From positions 95,808 through 159,807 of the forward strand of contig NZ_JPOC01000021.1 of assembly GCF_000738775.1 (NCBI RefSeq): DNA of 64,000 nucleotides, read 5' to 3'. The notes beneath the pieces were generated by a model, which had not been told where the DNA came from, made no database searches, and saw only the letters and a list, made by a program, of their open reading frames with translations. The DNA is from Prescottella defluvii (GTDB taxonomy: Bacteria > Actinomycetota > Actinomycetes > Mycobacteriales > Mycobacteriaceae). The position numbers and the translations under genes are program-made. This document shows, piece after piece, positions 29,131-37,926 of the stretch. The number at the start of each line of letters is the position of its first letter. Within the stretch, counting starts at the first letter, position 1.

Positions 29131-30270
29131 ATGACCAGTTCATCTCCCCTGTTCCAGCCGCTGAAGGTTCGGTCGCTCGAGCTCGCGAACCGCATCGTGA
29201 TGTCGCCGATGACGCGCTCCTACTCGATCGACGGGGTCCCCGGCGACGACGTCGCCGGCTACTACCGTCGCCGCGCCGAGGGCGGCACCGGACTGATCGT
29301 CACCGAGGGCGTCGCGATCGACCACGAGACCGCGGTCGACAACTCGCGTGTCCCGCGCCTCTTCGGCGAGGAGTCCCTCGAGGCCTGGCGCAAGGTCGTC
29401 GACGGCGTGCACGAGGCCGGCGGCAAGATCATTCCGCAGCTGTGGCACGTCGGCCCGCTGTGGGGCGCGATGAGCAAGGTCGATCCGGCGCTCAAGCCGA
29501 TGCGCCCGTCGGGCGAGTGGGGCCCGCTGGGCACCACGTCGTACCCCGAGTCGTACACCTCGTGGGTCACGCAGGCCACCGAGGCGATGACCGAGCAGGA
29601 CATCGCGGACGTCATCTCCGCGTTCGCCCGCGCCGCTCGCAACGCGATCGACGTCGGCTTCGACGGCATCGCCCTGCACGGCGGCCACGGCTACCTGCTG
29701 GACTCGTTCCTGTGGGCCGGCACCAACAAGCGTGACGACGAGTGGGGCGGCGACCTCGAGCGCCGCACCCGCTTCCCCGTCGAGGTCGTGAAGGCGATCC
29801 GCGCCGAGATCGGCGAGGACTACCCGATCTTCTACCGCTTCTCGCAGCACAAGCAGCAGAACTACACCGCGCGCATCGCGGAGACTCCCGACGAGCTGAA
29901 GGTGATCCTCGGTGCGCTGGCGGCGGCCGGTGTCGACGTGTTCGACGCCAGCATCCGCCGCTTCGACTTCCCCGCATTCGAGGGCAGTGACCTGTCGCTG
30001 GCCGGCTGGGCCAAGGAAGTCACCGGCGCGCTCACGATGGCCGTCGGCAGTGTCGGTATCGGAAAGTCGCTGCGCGACAGCCGCATCGAGGGTTCGGCGC
30101 CGGTCGTCGACAACATCCCCGAGCTCGAGAAGCGCATCGGCGGCGGCGAGTTCGACCTCATCGCCATCGGTCGCCTGCACCTGGCCGACCCGGCCCTGGC
30201 GTCGCGTCTGCGCGCCGGCGAGCCGCTGCCCGAGTTCGTCCGCGACGTGCACGAGGGCTCGCTGACGTAG
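29131..30270 (+). CDS. Old Yellow Enzyme-type NADH:flavin oxidoreductase
   Basis: 379 residues: LFQPLKVRSLELANRIVMSPMTRSYSIDGVPGDDVAGYYRRRAEGGTGLIVTEG, IPQLWHVGPLWG, GFDGIALHGGHGYLLDSFL with the His-Gly-His substrate pair, RRTRFPVEVVKAIR and FDLIAIGRLHLADPAL. OYEs reduce activated C=C bonds using FMN; here a steroid enone is a reasonable guess. It is a close paralogue of the protein at 57734-58882. ATG 29131 has GAGAAGG upstream; a GTG at 29095 would fall in the operator. Confidence 0.88.
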   Translation: MTSSSPLFQPLKVRSLELANRIVMSPMTRSYSIDGVPGDDVAGYYRRRAEGGTGLIVTEGVAIDHETAVDNSRVPRLFGEESLEAWRKVVDGVHEAGGKIIPQLWHVGPLWGAMSKVDPALKPMRPSGEWGPLGTTSYPESYTSWVTQATEAMTEQDIADVISAFARAARNAIDVGFDGIALHGGHGYLLDSFLWAGTNKRDDEWGGDLERRTRFPVEVVKAIRAEIGEDYPIFYRFSQHKQQNYTARIAETPDELKVILGALAAAGVDVFDASIRRFDFPAFEGSDLSLAGWAKEVTGALTMAVGSVGIGKSLRDSRIEGSAPVVDNIPELEKRIGGGEFDLIAIGRLHLADPALASRLRAGEPLPEFVRDVHEGSLT

Positions 30271-30279
30271 CCCGCCGCC

Positions 30280-30315
30280 CTCGCGCCGTGGCCGGAACAT
30301 GGGCCACGGCGCGAG
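30280..30315 (+). terminator. Hairpin terminator
   Basis: Perfect 14-bp stem CTCGCGCCGTGGCC with an 8-nt loop, 9 nt after the OYE stop and 31 nt from the convergent protease gene. Confidence 0.8.
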
Positions 30316-30346
30316 CGCCCGGGTGGAAGCCCCGGAAGCCCCCGGC

Positions 30347-31165
30347 CTAGGTGCTGGGACCGGTCGTAGCGTCGGCGGCGGTCGCGGCCGGTTCGATGGA
30401 CCGACGCTTGACGAGCAGCACGATGGCGAGCACCGGGTAGACCAGGATGGGTGCGAACACCCCGACGTAGCTGCCCTGGTCCAGCAGCACCGCCGTGCCG
30501 CTGAGTAGCGCGAAGTCGAAGAGCCCGTGCAGGGTCGAGTTCAGTGCGTTGCTGCCCGACACTCGCCGCGTGAGATAGAAGAAGTAGCCGGCGAGGCTGA
30601 CGATGATCGCCTGGGGGATCGCCGACGCACCGCCGTGGCCGAAGACGTTCGTCAGGTGCACCGCACCGAAGACGAGGCTCGACCACAGTGCCACCTGTCC
30701 CTCGCGCAGACCGTGATTGCGCAGCACCGTCACCCCGATGCCGCGGAACATTCCTTCCTCGCCCCAGCCGACGAACTGTGTGGCGACGAGGAGGGTGACG
30801 ACGAACAACCAGCCCTTCTCCCCCAGCGAGCCGTAGTCGATCCCGACGAGGATCGCGACGAGGAAGATGGCCGGCACCACCCACAACCAGCGATTGACCG
30901 GACGATCGTCCTTCATCACCGGACGCCACCACCCGAGCCACGCGACGACTCCGTAGGTGAAGATCAACGCCAATCCGAGTGGGATGAGCATCGTGAAGAC
31001 GACTCCGCGGGTCGTCAGCGTGTCGCTTTCGTCGCCCCAGCCCGAGATGAGTCGGCCTCCGAGCTGGATGATCAGCAGATACACGACGACGACCGCCGCG
31101 AAGCCGAGGTAGGACAAACGGCGTCCGGTACTGCCCGGCGCGGGTACAGAATTCCCTGTTGTCAT
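30347..31165 (-). CDS. CPBP-family intramembrane protease-like protein
   Basis: 272 residues with about seven to eight hydrophobic segments. The CPBP/Abi motifs are WGEEGMFRGIGV (EExxxR), FGAVHLTNVFGH (FxxxH) and HGLFDFALLSG. The family includes type II CAAX prenyl proteases and bacteriocin self-immunity proteins; substrates in actinobacteria are mostly unknown. Its ATG overlaps the stop of the upstream MFS gene by 4 bp, so the two are co-translated. Confidence 0.85.
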   Translation of the reverse strand: MTTGNSVPAPGSTGRRLSYLGFAAVVVVYLLIIQLGGRLISGWGDESDTLTTRGVVFTMLIPLGLALIFTYGVVAWLGWWRPVMKDDRPVNRWLWVVPAIFLVAILVGIDYGSLGEKGWLFVVTLLVATQFVGWGEEGMFRGIGVTVLRNHGLREGQVALWSSLVFGAVHLTNVFGHGGASAIPQAIIVSLAGYFFYLTRRVSGSNALNSTLHGLFDFALLSGTAVLLDQGSYVGVFAPILVYPVLAIVLLVKRRSIEPAATAADATTGPST

Positions 31166-32415
31166 CGCGCAATCCTAGGAGCGTCGGAACGCTCCGTCGC
31201 GCTGAACGATTCGGGCTCGTCCCTTCGCAACAGAAGCACCGGGGTCGCGAGCAGGAGTACACCCGCGATCCCGATTGCGATGCGCGCGTCCGTAGCAGCC
31301 GCGAGCACACCCCCCAAGGCCGTCAGTACGGCGATCGCCCCGGTACCGGTCACGTTCCAGGCCACCATCATCCGACCGATCTGCGCTGCCGGGACGCTCT
31401 CGAGCCGCTCGGTCGCGAACAGCGGATTGAACACTCCCATGCAGGTGATCAACGCCAGTTCGATGCCGATGACAAGGACAACCCCTGCAGTCCCGGGCGC
31501 CACCAGGACCAACCCCACAGGCCACACCGCACGAAGCACCCCGGCGACGAGAAGTACTCGGCGCCGCCCGTACCGCGCGTCCAGAACGGGAGCGATCCGG
31601 GCACCGACGAACCCACCGATGCAGGGCAGCCCGAAGGCGAGTCCGTACTGCCAGGCCTCCCAGCCCAGATCCCTGAGCAGCAGGACTGCGAGCAGGGGTT
31701 CGGTGGCCATGATCAATGCGTTGACCGCCACGGTGTTCCAGAACAGCCGGCGCAACCGTGGCTCACTGCCGATCACCTTCCAGCCCTCGACCACGTCCGC
31801 AGCGCGAAAGGCCGTGGGCTGCTCCCGGGTCGCGGCGCGTTCTCGCTCGCGGATCATCCCGATGCTCAGCGCCGACAGGAGGAACCCCGCGGCGTTGGCG
31901 ATCACGGTGACGACGGGGCCGAGAACGCTGATGGCCCCACCCCCTACGGTGGGACCCACCGCGGTGGCGGTCCAGGTGGTCGACTCGAACCGGCCGTTGG
32001 CCACCAACAGCTGATCCGGTCGCACGATCTGTTTCAGGTAGGCGCTGCCGGCGGCCGTGAAGGCGATGTTCGACACGGTGCCGAGTGCCGACACGACCAG
32101 CAGTTGCGTGTAGGTCAGCATTCCCAGCACGTAGGTGACCGGGATGGTGAGCAGGGCTACGCACCGGACGATGTCAGCGATGATCATCACCGGTTTCTTG
32201 CGGCGAGCCTCGACCCACGGCCCGAGTGGCAGGGCAAGCACCGCACCCACCAACAGTCCGACCGCCGCCAGAGCGGAGACCCCGACTGCGCCGACGTCGA
32301 GGACCAGGACGGCGATGAGTGGGAATGCACCGAACCCGAGCCAGGTACCGGCGGTGGACGCAGCGAACGCCGACCACAACCATCCGAACGATCGCCCCAG
32401 ATTCTCCCGAGCCAT
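31162..32415 (-). CDS. MFS transporter (multidrug-efflux type)
   Basis: 417 residues and about twelve membrane segments. LGFGAFPLIAVLVLDVGAVGVSALAAVGLLVGAVLALPLGPWVEARRKKPVMI matches the A-motif region of the MFS drug-efflux group; VGPTVGGGAISVLGP resembles the C motif of exporters. ATG 32415 is preceded by GGGAGAGGG; the reading from 32463 is unlikely. It is divergent from a LysR gene, the usual layout for a substrate-induced exporter. Confidence 0.85.
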   Translation of the reverse strand: MARENLGRSFGWLWSAFAASTAGTWLGFGAFPLIAVLVLDVGAVGVSALAAVGLLVGAVLALPLGPWVEARRKKPVMIIADIVRCVALLTIPVTYVLGMLTYTQLLVVSALGTVSNIAFTAAGSAYLKQIVRPDQLLVANGRFESTTWTATAVGPTVGGGAISVLGPVVTVIANAAGFLLSALSIGMIRERERAATREQPTAFRAADVVEGWKVIGSEPRLRRLFWNTVAVNALIMATEPLLAVLLLRDLGWEAWQYGLAFGLPCIGGFVGARIAPVLDARYGRRRVLLVAGVLRAVWPVGLVLVAPGTAGVVLVIGIELALITCMGVFNPLFATERLESVPAAQIGRMMVAWNVTGTGAIAVLTALGGVLAAATDARIAIGIAGVLLLATPVLLLRRDEPESFSATERSDAPRIAR

Positions 32416-32504
32416 GAAACCCTCTCCCCCACAACCGATCATCGACAGTGAGGATTCGACCAACCCGGCCGGCGGGAATCAAACAACGACAAACCCCGCG
32501 AGCC

Positions 32505-32519
32505 ACAACCGCCGGTTGT
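32505..32519. promoter_or_regulatory. Candidate LysR operator
   Basis: ACAACC-GCC-GGTTGT is a perfect palindrome 18 bp before the LysR start and about 90 bp from the MFS start. Confidence 0.5.
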
Positions 32520-32537
32520 AGCCGTAGGGTCTCGGCC

Positions 32538-33470
32538 GTGGACATCGAAGCTGTGCGCACCTTCGTCACCGTCGCGCGCGTCGGGCAGTTCCAGGAAGCC
32601 GCCGCCGATCTGCGTGTCACCCAGCAAGCCGTGTCCAAGCGGATTGCCAACCTCGAACGAGCGCTGGGGGTGACGTTGTTCGACCGCACAGCACGCGGGG
32701 CCCGGCTGTCACTCGACGGCCAGGCCTTCCTGCCGCACGCCGGCGGAATCCTGCGGGCCGTGGAGCGCGCCGAAGCCTCGGTGCGCCCGGGAGAACGGAC
32801 GTTGAGGGTGGATGTCCTCAACCGGCGCATCGCTCCCGCTCTCGCCCTGCAGCGCTTCCACCGGGACCACCCGGAAATCGATCTCGACGTGGTGACGCTG
32901 CCGGATGCGAACGCCACCGCGGCGACCGAGGCCGTGCTCACCGGATCGATCGATGCGACATTCCGCTCCGTTCCGGTATCGCCACGCGACCTGCCTCACG
33001 GCATCGTGGCCGAGCGAATACGGGACGATCCGTTGCAACTGCTGGTCGGGCCCGATCACCCGCTCGCCTCTGCGCCGTCACTGAATCCGGCGGACCTGGC
33101 CGAGTACCGCGTGTGGATTCCGGGGATCAAGCAGGGCACCGAATGGGCCGCGTTCTACGACGAACTCGCCGAGGCGTTCGACCTGCGTATCGATGCCGTC
33201 GGTCCCGACTTCGGGGCCGAGGCCCTGATGGACGCGATCGCAGCCTCGTCAGCGCTGGCGACCCTGGTCGGTGCCGGTGACCGATACGTGTGGCCCGCGA
33301 CGCACGGACTTCGGCGCATCCCGCTCACGAATCCCACTCCGGTCTACCCGCACTCGTTCGTGTACCGGGCAGGAAACCCGCATCCCGCCCTGGCCGCGCT
33401 CCGCCGGCATGTGGTCGAATCACGTCCGGCCCCATCAGGAAACACCTGGTTCCCGAGCTGGGCCCGATGA
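32538..33470 (+). CDS. LysR-family transcriptional regulator
   Basis: 310 residues from GTG 32538. The N-terminal helix-turn-helix reads VRTFVTVARVGQFQEAAADLRVTQQAVSKRIANLERALGVTLFDRTARGARLSLDG; the C-terminal domain is a LysR substrate-binding fold (RTLRVDVLNRRIAPALALQRFHRDHPEIDLDVV). It probably controls the divergent MFS-CPBP pair. The ORF continues upstream to 32448 but the HTH alignment supports the GTG. Confidence 0.85.
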   Translation: MDIEAVRTFVTVARVGQFQEAAADLRVTQQAVSKRIANLERALGVTLFDRTARGARLSLDGQAFLPHAGGILRAVERAEASVRPGERTLRVDVLNRRIAPALALQRFHRDHPEIDLDVVTLPDANATAATEAVLTGSIDATFRSVPVSPRDLPHGIVAERIRDDPLQLLVGPDHPLASAPSLNPADLAEYRVWIPGIKQGTEWAAFYDELAEAFDLRIDAVGPDFGAEALMDAIAASSALATLVGAGDRYVWPATHGLRRIPLTNPTPVYPHSFVYRAGNPHPALAALRRHVVESRPAPSGNTWFPSWAR

Positions 33471-33529
33471 ACGGACGGCACGGGGCCGACACTCGGTGAT
33501 GCGCCACCACTAGGCTCTTCGAGAGTGTT

Positions 33530-33546
33530 CCGCCCCCGCGGGGCGG
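33530..33546 (+). terminator. Short GC hairpin after the LysR gene
   Basis: CCGCCCC-CGC-GGGGCGG, 7-bp arms, 60 nt after the LysR stop and 16 nt before the next ATG. It may end the LysR transcript or affect translation of the next gene. Confidence 0.4.
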
Positions 33547-33561
33547 GAAGCGAGTGACAGC

Positions 33562-34002
33562 ATGACCAAGTACGACGACGCCGATTGGCACTACGGCGGC
33601 GAGTTCCCGGAGGACCTGCCGAATGCGGCGGGCGGCACCCACATCGGCATGTTCGCGGCGTGGTGCCTGCTGGGCGGTTTCGCGGGTGAGGACATCGCCG
33701 ACGAACTCGATCCGCTCGAGTCGCGGGAGCAGACGCCCGGCCAGTTCCTGATGGACGTGCTCGACGAGAAGTTCGTCAGCGACGATCTCACCGCCGACGG
33801 CAACGCCTTCGCCGTCGCGTACTACCAGGGTGAGGACGACAACTCCCGGTTCATCGCCGACTACCTCGCCGAATTCGACACCACGGCAGCGCAGCTGTAT
33901 CACGTGCCGGACACGTGGGAGGTGTACGACCGGATCGCCGATCGGATCGACGCCCGCTTCCGGGCGTGGGCGGACGGCGGACGGCCGCACTTCGTCGCCT
34001 GA
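33562..34002 (+). CDS. Conserved hypothetical protein (DUF7832-like)
   Basis: 146 residues, acidic, soluble. It reads MTKYDDADWHYGGEFPEDLPNAAGGTHIGMFAAWCLLGGFAGE near the start and FIADYLAEFDTTAAQLYHVPDTWEVYDRI near the end. Proteins with a D-D-A-x-WHY start and a GGTHIGMFLAW block form a widespread family of unknown function, sometimes found with immunity-type genes. GGGAAGCGAG precedes the ATG. No function assigned. Confidence 0.75.
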   Translation: MTKYDDADWHYGGEFPEDLPNAAGGTHIGMFAAWCLLGGFAGEDIADELDPLESREQTPGQFLMDVLDEKFVSDDLTADGNAFAVAYYQGEDDNSRFIADYLAEFDTTAAQLYHVPDTWEVYDRIADRIDARFRAWADGGRPHFVA

Positions 34003-34030
34003 CGCGCAGGGGACGTCGCCGCTCCCTACG

Positions 34031-34786
34031 TCAGAAGTACACCGCGATCCGCTGGCCGCCGATGTCGTGGACCTCGATGTCCATGTCGTAGACCTCGCGG
34101 AGCACATCGGAGCGCAGGATCTCGTCGACCGCGCCGTCGGCGACGACCCGGCCGCCGCGCATCGCGACGATCCGATCCGAGTGGCACGACGCGAAGTTGA
34201 TGTCGTGGATCACCAGGATCACCGTCTTGCCCATCTCGTGAGCCATGCGGCGCAGCAGGCGCATCATGTGCTGCGAGTGCTTCATGTCGAGGTTGTTGAG
34301 GGGCTCGTCGAGCAGCACGTAGTCGGTGTCCTGCGCCAGCACCATCGCCACGAACGCCCGCTGCCGCTGCCCGCCCGACAACTGGTCGAGGTACCGGTGC
34401 GTGTACTCCGCCAGCCCGGCGTACTCGATCGCCCGATCCACCGCCTCGTGGTCCTCGGCCTTCAGCCGGCCCTGTGAGTGCGGGAACCGGCCGAACTCGA
34501 CGAGTTCGCGGACCGACAACCGGACGGAGGTGTTGTTGTCCTGCCGCAGCACCGAGAGCCGCTTGGCGAGAATGTCGTTGGCGGTACGGCGCAGATCCAG
34601 GCCGTCGATGCTGACGCTGCCGGCGTCGGCGTCGAGTAGTCGGCTGACGATCGACAGCAGCGTCGACTTGCCCGCGCCGTTGGCCCCGATGATCGACGTG
34701 AGCCCGCCGACGGGGATGTCGAGATCGACGGAGTCCAGGACGGTGTCGTCGCCGTAGGACTTGGCGAGGTCGCGGATCGTGATCAC
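34031..34786 (-). CDS. Iron-siderophore ABC transporter ATP-binding protein
   Basis: 251 residues: Walker A GANGAGKST, Q-loop RQDNNTSVRLSVRELVEFGRFPHSQGR, signature LSGGQRQRAFVAMVLAQDTDYVLLDEPLNNLD and H-loop ILVIHDIN. The sequence fits the FepC/CeuD siderophore group. GTG 34786 overlaps the stop of the upstream permease gene (GTGA). It is the last gene of the four-gene importer operon. Confidence 0.9.
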   Translation of the reverse strand: MITIRDLAKSYGDDTVLDSVDLDIPVGGLTSIIGANGAGKSTLLSIVSRLLDADAGSVSIDGLDLRRTANDILAKRLSVLRQDNNTSVRLSVRELVEFGRFPHSQGRLKAEDHEAVDRAIEYAGLAEYTHRYLDQLSGGQRQRAFVAMVLAQDTDYVLLDEPLNNLDMKHSQHMMRLLRRMAHEMGKTVILVIHDINFASCHSDRIVAMRGGRVVADGAVDEILRSDVLREVYDMDIEVHDIGGQRIAVYF

Positions 34787-35784
34787 AGTCGGGCTCCCCG
34801 GACGAGTAGGGCGATGAAGTAGATGCCGCCGACGAAGTTGACGACGACGATCAGGGCCGAGTTGTAGTCGAGCAACCGTGCCAGCACGAACTGGCCGCCG
34901 ACGAGCGCAATGATCGCGAGCAGTGTCGCGGCGGGGACGGTCCAGCGGTGCCGGAACGTGCCCATCAGCTCGCGGGCCAGGTTCGCCACCAGCAGCCCCA
35001 GGAACGTGATCGGCCCGACCAGCGCGGTGGCGACCGACACCAGCACGGCCACGAGCACGAGACTGCGGTTGACCACCTTCCGGTGATCGACGCCGAGGCA
35101 GATCGCCTGGTCCCGGCCGAGGGCGACCACGTCGAGCTGGCGGAACAGCTTGGCGCCGTACAGCGTCGCACCGATCACCGCGATCGTGGAGACGGCGAGC
35201 AGCTCCACCTCGACGTTGTTGAAGCTCGCGAACAACGCGTCCTGCAGGGTGATGAAGTCGTTGGGGTCGATCATCCGCGACGCCAGGCTCGACAGTCCGG
35301 CGAACAGCGAGCCGAGCACGATGCCGACGAGCACCAGGACGTACAGGTCGCGTGAGCGTTTGCCGAACAGCCAGCGGAAGAGCAGCAGCGCGAACCCGAT
35401 CATCACCAGGACCTCGACGCCGAACTTGAGCCGCGCGTCGATCAGCGCGAGCGCGCTGGCGCCGAAGAAGAACACGACGAGGGTCTGGATCAGCACGAAC
35501 AGGTTGTCGAAGCCCATCACGCTGGGGGTGAGGATCCGATTGTTGGTGATGGTCTGGAAGAGCACCGCCGAGTAGGCCGACGCGTACCCGACCAGAACCA
35601 TCGACAGCACCTGCCGCCCACGGATCTTCATGGCGTAGTCCCACGAGCCGGTGAGGAACAGGAACATGTACGCGCAGATCGCGAGCACAGCGAGAACCGC
35701 GAGGACGACCAGGACGCGGATCTGGCGGGACGTCGACGGCGCGCCCGCCCCGACGGACGCGGCGGTGGGGACGGTGGTGGTCAT
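34783..35784 (-). CDS. Iron-siderophore ABC transporter permease
   Basis: 333 residues, FecCD type, with about nine membrane segments: VLSMVLVGYASAYSAVLFQTITNNRILTPSVMGFDNLFVLIQT and the EAA-like ALVGPITFLGLLVANLAREL. ATG 35784 overlaps the stop of the first permease by 4 bp. Similar in architecture to the catechol-siderophore permease CeuC/FatC. Confidence 0.88.
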   Translation of the reverse strand: MTTTVPTAASVGAGAPSTSRQIRVLVVLAVLAVLAICAYMFLFLTGSWDYAMKIRGRQVLSMVLVGYASAYSAVLFQTITNNRILTPSVMGFDNLFVLIQTLVVFFFGASALALIDARLKFGVEVLVMIGFALLLFRWLFGKRSRDLYVLVLVGIVLGSLFAGLSSLASRMIDPNDFITLQDALFASFNNVEVELLAVSTIAVIGATLYGAKLFRQLDVVALGRDQAICLGVDHRKVVNRSLVLVAVLVSVATALVGPITFLGLLVANLARELMGTFRHRWTVPAATLLAIIALVGGQFVLARLLDYNSALIVVVNFVGGIYFIALLVRGARL

Positions 35785-36812
35785 CGCGTCCTCCGGGCCC
35801 GCAGGATCAGCACGATGAAGACGACGGCGCCGACTACGCTCGCGACCGTGCCGACCGGAATCTCGTAGGGGTAGCGGATCACTCGGCCGACCACGTCGCA
35901 CACGAGGACGAACAGCGCGCCCGCGATCGCGGTGACCGGCAGGACCCGGCGCAGGTTGTCGCCGAACACCATCGTCACGAGGTTCGGCACGATCAGCCCG
36001 AGGAACGGGATCGCGCCCACCACGACGGTCACGACCGCGGTGGTGACCGCGACGATCACCATGCCGACGTTCACGACGGCGTTGTACGACAGGCCCAGGT
36101 TCTTCGCGAACGCCTCCCCCATGCCGGCGACGGTGAACCGGTCGGCGTACAGGTACGCGACGACGATGACGGCGAGGACCAGCCAGATCACCTCGTAGCG
36201 GCCGCGCAGGATGCCGGAGAAGTCGCCCGTCGTCCACGTGTTGAGCGCCTGGGTCATCTCGAGGCGGTACGCGAAGAACGTCGTCACCGCCATCACCACG
36301 CCGCCGAACATGAGGCCGACGAGCGGGATGACGATCATGTCGGTGAACACGACGCGCTTGAGCAACTGCATGAACAGGAACGTGCCGACCAGCGCGAAGA
36401 CGATCGCGATCAGCATCTTGCCGAGCACGGACTGACCGCCGATCACGACGGTGGAGACCAGCACGCCCAGCAGCGCCCACTCGACGGTGCCGGCGGTGGT
36501 GGGTTCGACGAACCGGTTGCGGGTCAGGTTCTGCATGATCAGACCGACGACACTCATCGCGGCGCCGGCCAGCAGGATCGCGATCAGCCGGGGCACGCGG
36601 GAGACGAGGAAGACCTCGATCTTCTCGCCGTCACCGCGGAACAGGTCGAGCGGGCTGATGTCGGCCACGCCGACGAACAACGATCCGAACGCGAGGACCA
36701 GCAGCAGCGCGAGCCCCGCCACGATGTGCCAACGCCGAAGGGTCGGGTGCGACGAGGCGCGCTGCGCGTCTCGTCGCACCCGACCCGGGCGTGACGTCAC
36801 TTCAGTAGTCAC
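35781..36812 (-). CDS. Iron-siderophore ABC transporter permease
   Basis: 343 residues from GTG 36812, FecCD type, many membrane segments: VSRVPRLIAILLAGAAMSVVGLIMQNLTRNRFVEPTTAGTVEWALLGVL and VVGAIPFLGLIVPNLVTMVFGDNLRRVLP. This resembles CeuB/FatD. The start is the first plausible one after the binding-protein gene, which ends 23 nt upstream; the site is weak, and the ORF extends to 36911. Confidence 0.85.
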   Translation of the reverse strand: MTTEVTSRPGRVRRDAQRASSHPTLRRWHIVAGLALLLVLAFGSLFVGVADISPLDLFRGDGEKIEVFLVSRVPRLIAILLAGAAMSVVGLIMQNLTRNRFVEPTTAGTVEWALLGVLVSTVVIGGQSVLGKMLIAIVFALVGTFLFMQLLKRVVFTDMIVIPLVGLMFGGVVMAVTTFFAYRLEMTQALNTWTTGDFSGILRGRYEVIWLVLAVIVVAYLYADRFTVAGMGEAFAKNLGLSYNAVVNVGMVIVAVTTAVVTVVVGAIPFLGLIVPNLVTMVFGDNLRRVLPVTAIAGALFVLVCDVVGRVIRYPYEIPVGTVASVVGAVVFIVLILRARRTR

Positions 36813-36835
36813 GGGCGGAATCTCGAGGGTGCCGG

Positions 36836-37783
36836 TCAGGCGCCGACGACGTCGCCGACGACCTTGATCTGATCCTCGACCGCGCTGATGCCGCTCGGCG
36901 CCATGTACCACGTGTAGAGGTCGAGGTAGACGATCTTGTCGTTCTTCGCGGCGTTGGTGCCGGCGACGAGCGGATTGTTCAGCACCGGACCGGCATTCGG
37001 GCCGGTGGTGTCGCCCAGGGGCGCCTCGCGGTCCTGCACGAAGATGACGTCCGGGTTCGCCTTCGCGATGTACTCGAACGAGACGGCGTCGCCGTGCGCG
37101 ACCTCGGTCGCGAAGCTGTCGTTGACCGGCGCGATGCCCAGATCGTGGATGATGCCGTAGCGCGAGCCGGGCCCGTACGCGGTGACCTCGGCGGCCTCGA
37201 CACGGGTGATCAGGCCACGCAGGTTCGCGGCGGTGGCCTTCGCGGCGACGGCGTCGTACTGCTCCTGCACCCCGGCCCAGCGCGCGTCGAAAGCGTCCTG
37301 CTCGCCGTAGATGGCGGCGAGGTTGCGGTTCTGCTTCTCGGTGCTGGCGAGGAAGTCCTTCGCATCGACGGTGAGGTCGACGGTGGGGGCGATGTCGCTG
37401 AGCGCGTCGTACGCGTTGGCGGTGCGTGCCGCGACGATGATGAGGTCGGGCTCGAGCGCGTTGACGGCCTCGAAGTCGGGCTCCTTGAGCGAGCCGACCT
37501 TCGCGGTGCCGTCACCCTGGTAGCGCGTCAGGCTCTCGGGCCACTGCGTGAGCTGCGGGACACCGACGGCGTCGGGGAGTTCCAGATCGATCATCGACTG
37601 CAGCACGCTCTGGTCGAAGACGACGACCTTCTCCGGGTTCAACGGAACCGTGGTCTCGCCCTGGGCGTGGGTGATGACGACGGTCTCACCGGCCGCCGCC
37701 GTCGAGGTGTCGGACGAGCAGGCACTGAGCCCGAGCGTTGCGGCGGCGAGGATCGCCACGGCCGCAGTGAGCCGGATACGCAT
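36836..37783 (-). CDS. Iron-siderophore-binding lipoprotein
   Basis: 315 residues. Lipoprotein signal MRIRLTAAVAILAAATLGLSAC, then a class III periplasmic-binding domain: VVVFDQSVLQSMIDLELPDAVGVPQ, GSLKEPDFEAVNALEPDLIIVAART, YGIIHDLGIAPVNDSF and a C-terminal VEDQIKVVG. It is the FatB/CeuE type. ATG 37783 follows GGGAG. It is the first gene of the importer operon with two IdeR-like boxes upstream, so iron repression is expected. Confidence 0.9.
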   Translation of the reverse strand: MRIRLTAAVAILAAATLGLSACSSDTSTAAAGETVVITHAQGETTVPLNPEKVVVFDQSVLQSMIDLELPDAVGVPQLTQWPESLTRYQGDGTAKVGSLKEPDFEAVNALEPDLIIVAARTANAYDALSDIAPTVDLTVDAKDFLASTEKQNRNLAAIYGEQDAFDARWAGVQEQYDAVAAKATAANLRGLITRVEAAEVTAYGPGSRYGIIHDLGIAPVNDSFATEVAHGDAVSFEYIAKANPDVIFVQDREAPLGDTTGPNAGPVLNNPLVAGTNAAKNDKIVYLDLYTWYMAPSGISAVEDQIKVVGDVVGA

Positions 37784-37852
37784 GGTTCTCCCGAGGGTTT
37801 GGTGCGTCACCCGACCGATGCCGGGCGGGTGAGCGAACGCCCCAGGGAGCAA

Positions 37853-37891
37853 TTAGCCAACCGTAACCTAAATTAACATATCTTTACCTAA
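37853..37891 (-). promoter_or_regulatory. Tandem IdeR/DtxR-like iron boxes
   Basis: TTAGCCAACCGTAACCTAA (37853-37871) and TTAACATATCTTTACCTAA (37873-37891) each fit the IdeR consensus TTAGGTTAGSCTAACCTAA at about 13-14 of 19 positions. They are 70-110 bp upstream of the binding-protein start in an otherwise GC-rich setting. Confidence 0.75.
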
Positions 37892-37926
37892 GTTCCGGGC
37901 GGGCCTCGTCACATGCGGCTCGTGGG

